From Turnera subulata (taxonomy: Eukaryota; Streptophyta; Magnoliopsida; Malpighiales; Passifloraceae), in the NCBI GenBank assembly GCA_028386065.3, contig JAKUCV010003064.1, positions 22,195 to 86,194 of the forward strand: DNA of 64,000 bases, written 5' to 3'. The notes under the pieces were generated by a model that worked only from the letters and a program-made list of their open reading frames with translations, was not told where the DNA came from and ran no database searches. The position numbers and the translations under genes are program-made. This document shows, in pieces, positions 32,979-44,693 of this stretch (positions within the stretch are counted from its first letter, which is position 1; each line of letters starts with the position of its first letter).

Positions 32979-34768
32979 TGTTGGTCCAAAGTGGCTAAGA
33001 GGGGGGTGAATTAGCCATTTTTCGCTTAATCACCGGTTTGGCGTCATTGATGCCAAATCGACTTTGTATCTAAATCTGGAAAATTATGAACACACTAAAT
33101 CACAATTAAGGAGAGGGTTAGAGATATTGGCACAAAGAATTTATAGTGGTTCGTCACACAGGACTACCTCCACTACTCAATGAGCCCACCTTGAGATTTC
33201 TAACCTTCACTAACCTGGGTTTTTACGGAATCAACCAATAACCTATAATACAAGGTTTTACCTAGGCTAACCTCTAACCTCTCAAACCCACAAAGCTAAT
33301 CCAAGCTTTGCTCTTAGTTTCCCAGTAAGATATCCCCTATCTTACCTCACTCAATTGGTTTCTTCATAGGTTAAAGCAACAAAGCCTGTCTCTCACAAGT
33401 TTTTCTAAGGTGCAACTTGCAAACCTTCTCTCAAAGCTAATCCTAGCTTTGCTTATTACTAATCAGGATAAAGCACTCATAAGCTTGTCTAAGATATAAC
33501 CCTCTCTCAAGATATCTTCATGAGTGACTCACTCAAGTGATTTACAAGTAATGCACAAGGAAGGATCTATGAACACTCTCAAGCTTAGAAGGAGAGCTGC
33601 TGCTAAATTCTCACTTCTTTCTCCATTGGCAGCTCTGTTGTTCTTCATGGAGTCATCAGCCTTTTATAGAGACACAGTAGGATAGGCCTTTCCAAGAAAT
33701 TCAAATTGTTGTGTGTGTCACTCTCAGCAGACAGCTGTTTCGTTTTGACTGAGACCAGAGTGGCAACGTTCAAATCTCCATGTGGTCGCTTTCACGCGTT
33801 GGCCTGAATCATGCCATTCATCTGATAGGTCTGCCCATGTTTAGCCAAGTCCTAGGTTGGACCCAAAAGGTTGATTCTATCTGATTTAAGCATCCGTTGT
33901 GATGTCTTTAATCAGGATGGTCAGACTACAGAAATGATAAAGTACTAGGTTCTTTTGACTTCTTAGTAGTAGGTTAGCTTGACACAAAGATCAAGGAAAG
34001 CCAACTTTCGTCAATCTCTTCTCACTGTCTGCTACCTTGAGATTTGGCATCATTGGCGCCAAATCATAGATGTATCCGTTTTCCAGAAAGTGGTCTGCAC
34101 ATGCTTAGCAGACTCCTAAGTTTGATACTTCTAGGTTGGACTGAATCAACATGAGCTGTTATGGATGCTTTCCAGATCTTTAAACACGTTCCTGCAGATT
34201 CAACATAAGCTATGTACCGGGTTTATAGAGTTAGGGAGCATCTTCAACAAGTGGTCCCAAAATGCAAGATGATCAGCACATCCTGGACAGACACCTAGGT
34301 TTGTTGATCCTAGGTTTGTAGATTTAATTCCATCCATTGTGAAACCTGCCCAGAACACTAAACAAACATTTTCTGAGTTGAATCAAGCGAGGTTTCGGTT
34401 TTATAGATCATGGGAGCATCTCTAAAAATTGCCTCAAAGTTGTAAGATAATCAATGTGGTCCATAGTCCATGAAAGTGATATCTCAAGTATTAAACCCAG
34501 TAAACTAATGCCACTAGCACACATACCAACCCCACTAACTTCAAACTCCCACAATGTCACATGCATGCTAAGATTTAATATATAATTCTGAAACTCAAAG
34601 TTCGTTAACATCAAAACATAGCTAAGGCATAAGGAGGATTAAGAAACATGATTAAAACTAAATCAACTACTAATCCATACATAATCAAATACCTCGGTTA
34701 GTGTGCTTAATCAATATTAAGAAAAATAATTAACACAAAGCACATGCTAATCCAACCTTAGGGCAACA
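32979..34768 (-). repeat. 5' LTR of the SIRE-like element (1790 bp)
   Basis: Plus strand TGTTGGTCCAAAGTGGC ... CTTAGGGCAACA. Includes the AGAGGGGGGTGAATTAG run, which in element sense is AATTCACCCCCCTCTTAG, also seen at the LTR end at 63.69 kb. Full-length partner of 25213-26845. Confidence 0.85.
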
Positions 34769-36300
34769 ATTAAATGGTGAATGATAATGATAACGGTAAA
34801 TTAATCCGAGACATAACCGAGCCGGATTAGTATTTTAATCTACGGTACAATATATCATTTGCATATCAATTTATGTGCATCTTATGTGATCATGTTATAT
34901 CATTTTCATGAAACCAAGGTAATCATTTCTAAATTTTTTCAATCCGCATTTGTTTATTTGCTTAGTATTCAATATTGGCCTGCTAAGCTGCCTTATCTTT
35001 TTGTTAGCCGGCAAAGCCGCCTTGTTTCATTTGTTGGCTGGCTAAGCCGCTTTTATCGAGTAAGCGTATATTATGCTATTATTAATGCTAAAAGAATTAT
35101 CTAGTAAGCGTATATTATGTTATTATTATTGCTGAAAGATTTATCGAGTAAGCATATATATTATATACTTTATGTTATAATGTTATATCTTTTATCATTA
35201 CTGTTTATATTTTGAATTTTGAATACGAGGCCCAAGAAATTTCCGAAAGAAATTTATCATGGGAATTTAAATGCTAATAGTCTGGAAGACTTAATAAAAG
35301 AGAAAATAAAGCAAAGACTTGATGTCTTATTGTCAAAAGAACCTGCAGATCTTTTAGAAAAAATTAAAGAAAAAATATGACCACCAGAAGATGGATATTC
35401 TCTCAAAATCTTATTACAAGTCTATGCACCTGAGGTTGCAAGACTTTAAATCTCTATAATGCAGTTATATTTCGAATGAATTCTCAGATTATATTATGTG
35501 GAGAATATATTATTGATGTTGATACGAAAAGAAAACGATTTAATTATCATATATGGTCCTGCAGTAGCAATATGATAAGATTTTGGGAGAATATCCATCT
35601 TTTGGTGGTCATATTTTTTCTTTAATGCAGTTATATTTCGAATGAATTCTCAGATCATATTATGTGGAGAATATATTATTGATGTTGATACGAAAAGAAA
35701 ACAATTTAGTTATCATATATGCTCCTGCAGTAGCAATATGGTGAAAGAGAATTCACGAAATATTTGATTTAATCCCATGCCCCATAGTGGCAGAACGGAG
35801 TACCTAACTATAAATAAAAACTATTATGAATTCCATTCAATTAGCTTTGCTCCATTCCCTGAAGTTAATGAGACTGTATGTGATAATTTTGGTCATGGCT
35901 ATGAACATTCAATTGGTCACAAACAGGCCGTATAATAAGGCATCTAGTAAATAGTTATCAAGTGTCCCTGAAGGGCAAATCTAATAGTGATTAGACCATA
36001 TTTATTCAAGAAGAAGACCATAATGTTTGGATATTATTATTATCTTGCTTACCCTGAAGGTGCAAGTCAATTTATATTGAATGTTTTTATTTTATGTTCA
36101 GCTTTATTATTATTTGTTATATTTTATTATATTATATTTATTTTACAGCATGTTATAACTGCTAAATTTTTAATGTGAACATGAAACTATCGTTTCTAGA
36201 ATAATGACTCGGGTATTTGTCCTGAAGACAATGCAATGACATATTCCGTATTTAATAAACGGAAATTATTCATATGTAACATATGATAGTACAATCTCAA
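34769..36300 (+). other. Interior of the 182-bp-LTR copia element: repeats, no intact ORF
   Basis: Contains a threefold repeat of ATCGAGTAAGCGTATATTAT at 35055-35165, short palindromes such as GGCTGGCTAAGCCGC, an inverted repeat of about 48 bp (35366-35415 with 35574-35623) and an overlapping direct duplication (35455-35560 vs 35626-35735). A short frame at 35265-35380 (NSLEDLIKEKIKQRLDVLLS) is the only coding-like piece. Gag is not recognisable. Confidence 0.5.
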
Positions 36301-36930
36301 AATGAGAAGAAGATTAATATGCTCTAGAAGAGCACAAGTTTACTACGCTCTCGAAGAGAATATAAACTCCAGAAGAGCATAACTTTCACTATACTTTAGA
36401 AAAGTATATATTTAAGCTCAGGAATAGCATAAGTTTTACTATGCCCTTGAAGAGCATATGTTTAAGCTCAGGAAGAGCACAAATTTTATGCTCCGGAAGA
36501 GTAAAATGTTGATGCTCTGGAAGAGTTTGAATTTTATTATACTCCTGAAGAGCAAAATTTTACTTACTTACAATAATTAATGAATATTATCTTGAGACAA
36601 TAAGTGAAAGAGATATTGAATATCTCCATATTAAAAAAAAGGCTATTGCCGTAGGTAAGAAACAAGTTATAGAAAGTTTACCTACGCTATTCAATAGATT
36701 GTGCTACATAAATATTCGATAATTGAAGCTTATCATATCCAGTCAGAAGCTGCAATGCACTAGCCTGAAGCTAGCTATTTCAAGTTATTAAATACACAGT
36801 TTGCACAGCTTGAAGCTGAGATCAACTAGACGTTGGCTGATAGATATGTAATTTACAGTTAGTGTGCACCAGCCAGAAGCTGGTAAATACATAGCAGCCT
36901 AAAGCTGGCACCAATTTGAAGTTGGTTTAT
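36300..36930 (+). repeat. Array of mini-palindromes around a GAAG core
   Basis: More than ten short units of the form X-(n)GAAG-X', e.g. GCTCTAGAAGAGC, GCTCAGGAAGAGC, GCTCCGGAAGAGT, GCTCTGGAAGAGT, then at 36.76-36.92 kb AGCCTGAAGCTAG, AGCTTGAAGCTGA, AGCCAGAAGCTGG, AGCCTAAAGCTGG. Spacing in the first cluster is about 30-40 bases. Confidence 0.8.
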
Positions 36931-36939
36931 GGATTTCTT

Positions 36940-39520
36940 GTTTGGCATGACCGATTGGGCCATCCCGGATCAATAATGATGTGCGGAATTTATTTGGACA
37001 TTCATTGAAAAAACCAGAAGTTTTTACAATCAATGAATTTCCATATGTTTGTTTGTTCGAAGAAAACATTAATTGTTTGGTCTTCCTATGATGAGTTGGC
37101 CTAGAATCACCAGCAAGTTTGGAAATAATTCAGGGAGATGTACGCGGACTAATAAACCCGCCATGTTGACCATCTAGGTAATTTTATGGTTTTAATCGAT
37201 GCATCGACTAGATGGTCTACTGTGTGCTTATTAGACGCAATTTGGCATCTTGCACGCTTATTTTATAATTAAGCCAATTACGGGTACACATCCCTAATTA
37301 TTTTATAAGACTATATGACTAGAAAATACTGGTGTATTCCTTCAATGGTTAATGTATATTGTTGGAAATAATGGTTGAACATCCTGTCGCTTATGTTCAT
37401 ACCTAAAACGTTCTGGGTGAATCGTTTATTGAATATTTCCAATTGATTGCAAGACCATTGTTAATGTGATATTACTATTTGAGAACATGGTATTTTACAT
37501 GCAGTAACACTTGTGTGCATCAAGCCAACAAGTTATCATAAGATCTCCCCATTTAATTGGTTTATGGTCACGAACCTAGTATCTCCCATCTTCGGACCAT
37601 TGGTTGTACAGTATATGTGCCTAATGCTCCACCACAGCATAGTAAAGTTGGTCTCTAAAGAAGGTTGGAATATATAATGGGTATGAATCTCCATCAAAAT
37701 TGTTGAAACCATTGGAGATTTGTTTACAGTAAGATTTACTTATTGTTAATTTGATGAAAGTGTTTACCCAATATCAGGGGGAGAAAGTTAGCAGCTGGAT
37801 CAAGATATTATTAAAATGCTATATTAATATCTAGTTTTGCTCCTCAAACAAATTAGTGTGAACCTGAAGTTCAAAAAATAATTCATTTGCAAAAGATTAG
37901 TAAGTCAATTGCCAGACATATTTTTGAAAAGTGTGACCAAATCTTATATACCAGCTGCAGATGTTCCTATTCAAATTGATGTTCCTGAAGTACAATTAAA
38001 GTATGCAAATAAATCTAAAGTACGCGAGAAGCGTGGAAAATACTAGGTTTGAAAGAAAACAAAAATTCTCGATAGAGAAAGAGGAGCAAAGAGATAAGAT
38101 TACCCAGTGAGAAAATAAGACCTGCAGTAGAGGTTCAAATTAGAAGTCCTCAAGAAGAAGAAAATCCTCTAGAAGAGGTTTCTGACACTATTGATAAAGT
38201 TCTAGAAGTAACTCAGGTACCTGAAATAATGGAAAATGATGAGATCTCGATTGATTATACAGTGTTAGGAATAAGTTGGAACCGACGTGAAATAACCGTC
38301 GACGGAATATTTGTTTTATATAGCGCTAAATATTACGAAAGAAAAAAAAGGATCATGAACCTACATCTATTGATGAATGTAGGTACAAAATGATTGGCCA
38401 AAATAAAGAGATATAAGTAAGGCTGTGTTAGACTCGCTTGTGAAGCGAGAAATTTTCGGACCTGTAGTCCGTACACCAGATGGTGTAAAATTAGTTGGTC
38501 ATAAAATGGGTATTTGTGCGGAAAAGGAAATAAATGGTGAGATATACAGCAGGGTTTGTAGCACAAGGTTTTACCAAAACGACCTGGTATTAATTGTGAG
38601 GAGATATACTCCCCTGTGGTGGATGTAATTATTTTTGATAGGTCTGGCATTATATGAAAAGAATTAGAAATGCATCTAATGGATGCCATTACAGCCTATT
38701 TTTACGGATCCATAAGTTGTGACATATGCATGAGAATCCCTGAAGGATTCAAGTTGCTTGAAGCAACGAATTCCCGAGAGTATACAAAAATAAGTTGATT
38801 TTCATATGGTTTAAACCAATTTGGGTATTTATAATGATTCTTGCATATATGCCCTATGTGTTCATGTGTGAATAAATTATTATCGTTATTGATGATTAAT
38901 GATGCTATTATTGATCTAAATATTATTGAAACTCCTAAAGAATATTCCAAATGCCGTGCTAGGTTTCAAGAAAAAATTTGAGGTGAAAAATCTCATAAAA
39001 GAATTAGACTGGTCCTAAAGTACCATATCAAAGTGCAATTTATCTTACTAGTAACATAAAGCCTGAAGCTTTGCCATAAACTTGTTAAGCAAAGTATCGT
39101 TTTGCTCTAAAAAGCCTGAAGCTCTCCATTGTCTTGGGGTATAATGGAGAGGTAATTATTGTAACTTTGTGAGTCCAAGGAAAATATAGTTTGTTTTTCA
39201 TGTGCAGGTCATTGATTTGATCCACATAAAGCGCAAGCAGATACCTGAAGTATCATGGCAAGCACAAAACAAAGTATTGTTGCTACCACTTCAAATAATG
39301 TAGAAGCCAGTCGAGACAATGCTTGGCTAAGATCGATGAAGCTGCTATTTCATTGCAATCACAAAAGCAAGATAGCGAGGAAAATATTCCAACAACAAAT
39401 GAAAACAGTGCTGCCTGCATTAAAGGAGTGGTGTATCAAAAGTAATTGGACAAAGCATATGTCACCAGAAGTTGACAAAGAAGATTGGCATACAACGACA
39501 TCAAGAAATTAAGAGAGGCC
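36940..39520 (+). pseudogene. pol: Copia pol (pre-integrase, integrase, RT, RNase H), heavily decayed
   Basis: Frames must be switched many times. Landmarks in order: HDRLGHPGSIMM (GAG-pre-integrase, near 36950); IQGDVCGPINPPCGPSRYF then MVLIDASTRWS (integrase core, near 37135); AYVHTQNG-like and TSYHKISPFN (37.4-37.6 kb); FGPVVRTPDGVKLVGHKMG (RT start, 38455-38510); EMHLMDAITAYFYGSI and RIPEGFKLLEA (near 38670-38770); a decayed YVDD region (near 38890); IKSNWTKHMSPE and DIKKLREAKIRG (RNase H end, 39.44-39.53 kb). This order is that of Ty1/copia. Non-functional. Confidence 0.82.
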
Positions 39521-39657
39521 AAAATAAGGGGGAGTAGAATACGCACTGCACTCTTTTTCCCTTCACCAAGTTTTTATCCCACTGGATTTTTCTTGGTAAG
39601 GTTTTTAATGAGGCCGTACTCCCTAAGTGTATTCTACCCAATACATAATGACATCCA
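39521..39657 (+). other. 3' untranslated region of the copia element
   Basis: CTCTTTTTCCCTTCACCAAG, TATCCCACTGGATTTTTCTTG and GTAAGGTTTTTAATGAGGC are a conserved phrase series found before the 3' LTR in many plant copia elements (general knowledge). It encodes nothing obvious. Confidence 0.6.
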
Positions 39658-39665
39658 AGGGGGAG
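39658..39665 (+). other. Polypurine tract of the copia element
   Basis: AAGGGGGAG directly before TGTTATAGAACAC, the 3' LTR start. Confidence 0.8.
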
Positions 39666-39847
39666 TGTTATAGAACACATTTTTTGGATGTCATTACTGT
39701 ACCACCTACCTTTGTTATATATATACACATATAGAGAAATGAAATTAGATGAGCATAAACTGCTCTTCTCCCCTTTCCTTCATCTGCTTACTCCTTTCCT
39801 CTTCTTCTCCATTTCCTGTGAAACAAATCACACAATTATTTACAACA
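39666..39847 (+). repeat. 3' LTR of the 182-bp-LTR copia element
   Basis: TGTTATAGAACAC...TTATTTACAACA, 182 bp, matching 24154-24335; followed by AATAC, the second target copy. Confidence 0.92.
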
Positions 39848-41273
39848 AATACATTTTTTAGTAGCCTAACATTTTAGTAGCCGTTTATTATTAGTAGCCT
39901 TACATTATTTTGGTTTAAATTTTAATGCCTCTTAATTTAATAATATAGCAACAATTTTTGAGCCATCAAATTAATTTTCCCAACAAAATCACACTATATT
40001 ATGAAAAATATTTTTCCCATCCATGAATTTTTAATTGTTACTGTTTGAATTTTTAATTGTTACTTTTTGAATTTTTAATTTTAAAGATGCTACTTCTAGA
40101 GCACCTTACTATTCACTTTTTTTTGGAATTAAATTTAATACCTCATAATTTAATAAAAATGCAAAAATTTAAAATATATTAAAACTAGAATATGCAACTT
40201 CTAGAGCACCTTACTATTTCCCTCATATATGTCCAAAAAAATAAAAACCACCAACTACATAACACTTTTCTTTGGATAAAAAACTTTAATCCTTTTTAAA
40301 ATATCCTCAAAATTCTAATATATTTTTTAGTAGCCTTACATTTTAGTAGCCTTTTATTATTAGTAGCCTTGCATTTTTTGGGTTAAAATTCTAATGCCCC
40401 TCTATTTAATAATATTGCAACAATTTTAGTGCCTACAAATTTATTTTCCCAACACAACCACACTATATTTTAAATAAAAAAATTTTTCCTTTCATGAATT
40501 TTAAATATATTAAAACTAGAATATGCAACTCCTAGAGCACCTTACTATTCCCCTCATGTATGTCCAAAAAAATAGAGACCACTGTGACAATATTATTTGG
40601 CTAAAAATATTTAATCCTTTTAAAAATATCCTAAAAAATTCAAATATATTTTTTAGTAGCCTTATATTTTAGTAGCCTTTTATTAGTAGTAGTCTTACAT
40701 TGTTTTGGTTTAAATTTTAATACCTCTCAATTTAATAATATTGCAACAATTTTAGAGTCTACAAATTAATTTTTCCAACACAATCACACTATATTGTTTA
40801 AAATATTTTCCCCACCCATGAAATTTTAATTGTTAGTGTTTGAATTTTTAATTTTAAAGATGCAACTTCTAGAGCATCTTACTACTCCTCTCATATATGT
40901 CCAAAAAAATAGAGACCACATAACAATTTTCTTTTTCAACAAAACATTAAGCCTTATTAAAATATCCTAAAAATTTCTATTCCATTTTTAAGTAGCCTTA
41001 CATTTTAGAAGCATTTTTTTATTAGTAGCTTTATATTTTTTGGGTTAAAATTTGAGTACATCTCAATTTAACAATATTGCAACAATTTTACTACCCACAA
41101 ATTTTTCTTCCCAAAATAATTACATTATACTCTAAAAAATATTTTTTCCCACACAAACACACGACATTTTCGAGAGCTCCCTACTATTCCCCCCATATAT
41201 GTCAAAAGAAAAAAGAGGCCACAAACCGCATAACAATTTTGTTTGCTAAGAAATATTTAAGCCTTTTAAAAAT
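39848..41273 (+). repeat. 325-bp tandem array, block 2
   Basis: Units start near 39859, 40329, 40654 and 40991 (spacings about 470, 325, 337). The first carries an extra partial unit. Same phrases as block 1. Cut at 41273 by the gypsy insertion; ends with the target copy AAAAT. Confidence 0.88.
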
Positions 41274-44200
41274 TGAAACGACCGCATCCCAAAAACGATA
41301 ATACAAAACATAAAAAATTATAAAACGACCAAAATGCCCTGAAGTCCAGGGATGCCAACTTTGTGTAAAAATATCAACTCAATATCTCAGAGTAACCAAA
41401 AATAAACATCGGGATACAAAGAGTCAAATATAAATCAGGCTTAACTAGCCAAAATAACACCGGTTAAACCAACCGGAATAACAACTGATCAAAATCTAAG
41501 AAAACCAAAACAGTATCCCGACAAAAATACGTAGCAGAAAAATAATAACAATAAAGTCAATGACAAGTGTAGAACATATAAAGTGTCAACTCTATGGATC
41601 CACCAGGAAGGAAACACGGCTACCTGCTGAAATGAAAGAGTCTGATACTCGAGGTAAGAGCGACAGTCAACAAGCTACTAGTGATCTGTAAAACCACGGT
41701 GGCGATTTATATGAGTCGCCTACTCAATGTACAGTATAAGACAAATATACAGGCACACGAAGCCAGGCTCGTAGGGTGAGTAAGTCCAGGAGCACAAGTA
41801 TACACACACGATCAGCACGTGTCAAATACCGCACATACAATTGTTAGGTGAATTATCTGGCTATTAGATTCTTATCATTATTAAGGGCCCTCTACTGTGT
41901 GCGTCGGGCGCGGTAGCGACTGGCCAGCTTCCCAGGGCGTATGCCCAAATAAAATCATATACATATATATATATATATACATATATACATACAGTATAAA
42001 TATCAACACACCGGAATGGGTAAGTTCCGACAAAAAAAAAACCACTAACAAACAAGTGGCCGACAGCTCTAGGAGGGGTGCTCTCCTCAAAGTAATTATA
42101 ATACAAAATCTTGGGGCACACCCATCAATCCCAAGTCGCCAGCTCTGTGAGGGGTGCTCTCACCAAAAGAAATGGATAATATCAAATAACCAAGGGGTAC
42201 ACCCGACAAATCTCCAAGGCGCCAGCTTTGTGAGGGGTACTCTCACTAATATACTAACCGAGGGCGTACCCATCAATTCCCTCATCGCCGTCTCTGTGAA
42301 TACAATTCACTATAATAACAGGACCCGAGGGGTACCCTCTCTACCTCTTGGTGCTACCGGTCAACAGCCCCACAGTAGAACTTATATTATTCTGAATCAT
42401 ATATTATCAGTTATGCCTTAAGTAGGAGGTGTTTCTCATTATGTGTATACAGGTGGTGTGCCACCAAGGATAGTCTCTAAACCGAGCTTAAAGCTCACAC
42501 AAATACATGATATTGGCAAAACAACACTCATATCATACACATGGCATATCAGCTCATAAGGTATCATCATATCATCATAGCACATAAGCATAGGCATAAC
42601 ACAGTCAACAGCATGCAATACACTTAGCAAGTAGCACTGTATAACCAAACCAGCTAGTATTCGCATACAAGCATATAAGTCTTGTAGAGTCACCTCAGTT
42701 ATGATGGCGCTCTGTCTGTCCACCACTAGTACTAGCCGCTCTTGAATTATGTCTCGTGCCTATACACATAGATACTATATCTCACAAAGACATTCAACAA
42801 TAAATAAATTATGCATGCTTGTGCAATGCAACAGTGAGTTAAATCCAGCCCAACTAATCTACTTCCACTCACCAAAACTATAGCTCCAAGTCACGGGCCA
42901 ATGGTTCACAGGCTAAAAGCCCACTAAGAAGGCATTTTTCTGCTGTTTTTGCAGCACTCTACCTTTAAAGGCAAGGCTTCCAAAATCTTAATCCCGGGCT
43001 TAAAGCCCAACCACCAATCCATTACTTAACTCACAACAATCTCGGGCCTAAAGCCCACGCCATTAAGCCCACTATAAACCTTAGATGTCCTTGGGCTTTG
43101 AGTCCACTTATTTCAAGTCCATATGTTATAATGGTCATAACATTATATTACGGGGCCATGGCCCAATTTAGTCTAACTCCCGTTTAAGAATTTTACCCGA
43201 GCCCGAGTTACCGTCCTAGTGGTTCTACCCGTGTCGGACAAACCGGCCTCGTACCACTCACTCCCCGCTCTCGGTCTTTACTATGTGTAATTAAAGATAC
43301 ATAACCCAATCCAAGAATAGTAGAAGTACATGCCATGTATGAGTTTAAATCATACAATATCGAGGCAGTACCGTGAAATGATGAGAAGATTCCGCCCCAC
43401 CGAAAAATAACTCCTACTCGCCGGAACAGTAACCTCTCACTGGATTCCGGTCAAACCTCGCCGGACCAGTGCCCAAGTTTTCTGAATAACACACACAAGC
43501 AGCCCAGAAACATGCCTCCTCTAATCTGCCGAACTGGAAAACCATGCACCAAGGCTCAATTAACTCAAAGCAAGACATCAAGGACTAAACATCAACCGAG
43601 ACGACTTAGGATGCAAAATTCTTACCGAAAGAACACAGAATCTGGATTTGTCTCCAGGGACCCGAACCTACGCATCGACAACCACCGTGAAAACCCGAGC
43701 CTTACGCTTCTGCCCTGAAACACCACTTCTCGAGCACCACCAAACCCGGATTCGAACTTCCACGCATAATGGAACCCGAACACGACCAGAAACCACAGTC
43801 GGTAACCCGCTGCTCGGTGACAACCTGCAACCCGAGCCTCACCAGCTAGATTCTCTCCCGGAACACACTACACAGCCGAGCCAACAACCCCATAGTCGCC
43901 ATCAAACCAACGAAAACAACCTGATTAAATTCAATCGACCGAAAAGCAAGAACAGGAGAAGAGAAGAGGGACGATCGGTTACCTGCTGGACCTCAATTTT
44001 TCCCCGTGCTCGATCCAAGACTCGTGCCCCTCGCCTCGAGCTCTCCTCTATCGGCGGCGGCGCGACGAGAAACATAAAGGAAGAGCAGCGGGGTACGGTT
44101 GCTCCAAAGACGAGGCGGCGGTTGAGAGAGTTTGTGGAGAGGAAAAGAGAGTGACGACGGCGAAGAGAGAGAGAGAGATGGACGAGGTTGCGGCGGTGTT

Positions 44201-44644
44201 CACAAGGAAAAGGAGGAGATTAGAGAGGTAGGCGCCGTCGGGTGTGGAGTAGCGAAGAAAGAAAAGAAAGAGAGAAAAGAAAAGAGAGAAGAAAGGAAGA
44301 AAAGAAGAGAAGGTTAGGGTTGTCCGACCCGAGCTCAAAACGACGCCGTTTTGAGCTTGGGCACGGTCAACCCGCCCTAGGTCAACCTTCCTTTGTTTTT
44401 TTTTTTTGTTTAAGCTCAAAACGATATAGTTTCACTAAAACTACTTAAAACCCTAACTTCCAACTCCGAAACCCGATTTAACTCCAACGAAGGCTCGATT
44501 ATGAAGAAATCCGACATACAACTTAATAATCAAAGGTAATTTATTACCCTAAGATCCAAAACTCCGAGAAACTCTCGGGGGTAAAATTGGAATTAATAAT
44601 TCTGAAAATTCCATAATTAAATTATGAAAAATCGGGGCGTTATA
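41274..44644 (-). repeat. 3' LTR of the gypsy element (3371 bp)
   Basis: Starts TGAAACGACCGCATCCC and ends GGGGCGTTATA on the plus strand (the terminal CA has become TA). Contains a short TA run at 41955-41995, four 70-80 bp repeats at 42059-42310 (each with AGCTCT.TGAGGGGTGCTCTCAC), GGGC..GCCC mini-palindromes at 42.89-43.16 kb, and a perfect ten-base palindrome GCTCAAAACG..CGTTTTGAGC at 44333. It is 214 bp longer than its partner, chiefly from a segment at about 43.50-43.70 kb. Confidence 0.9.
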
Positions 44645-44658
44645 GTGCTACCCCACTT
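44645..44658 (-). other. Polypurine tract of the gypsy element
   Basis: Element sense AAGTGGGGTAGCAC directly before the 3' LTR. It follows a NFEDEIF-encoding stretch, the usual C-terminal tail of such pol genes. Confidence 0.75.
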
Positions 44659-44693
44659 AAGAAAATTTCGTCCTCGAAATTACAAGATAAGAG

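Larger units (their letters stand above)
25213..34768 (-). mobile_element. SIRE/Maximus-like Ty1/copia element, nested, decayed
   Basis: Minus orientation. In element sense: 5' LTR (34768-32979), primer site, gag remnant (about 32.3-32.9 kb), long decayed pol zone (about 29.6-32.3 kb), a Lys/Ser-rich 3' ORF zone (27.8-29.2 kb), a T-rich/AAAATGGGAGAT polypurine site, and a 3' LTR (26845-25213) lacking its last roughly 100 bases. Landmarks of SIRE-type elements include the CTTAGCCACTTTGGACCAACA LTR end and the long LTR. The target duplication cannot be read because the left LTR is truncated. Confidence 0.78.
24154..39847 (+). mobile_element. Ty1/copia element with 182-bp LTRs, split by a SIRE-like insertion
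   Basis: Two 182-bp LTRs (24154-24335; 39666-39847), a PBS-like site after the first, a polypurine tract before the second, and AATAC on both sides (24149-24153 and 39848-39852) define a complete insertion. Inside are a GC-rich leader, repeat-rich DNA and decayed pol in the order pre-integrase, integrase, reverse transcriptase, RNase H. A 9.6-kb SIRE-like element lies within it from about 25213 to 34768. Without that insert it is about 6.1 kb. Many stops and frameshifts: inactive. Confidence 0.88.

Noticed and set aside
25212..34773. ATTA on both sides of the SIRE-like element as a target duplication
   Set aside because: Only four bases, in AT-rich DNA, and the left LTR is truncated, so a true duplication would not be at that place.
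36300..36560. CRISPR-like array of palindromic repeats
   Set aside because: Repeats are only 12-13 bases, degenerate, unevenly spaced, and inside a plant copia element; no cas genes or leader.
41897..42421. 174-aa ORF through a TA repeat in the gypsy LTR
   Set aside because: It reads Tyr-Ile repeats from a microsatellite and then LTR repeats; the partner LTR does not keep the frame.
44048..44419. 123-aa minus-strand ORF
   Set aside because: Phe/Ser/Leu-rich translation of the LTR purine tract; repeated in the partner LTR.
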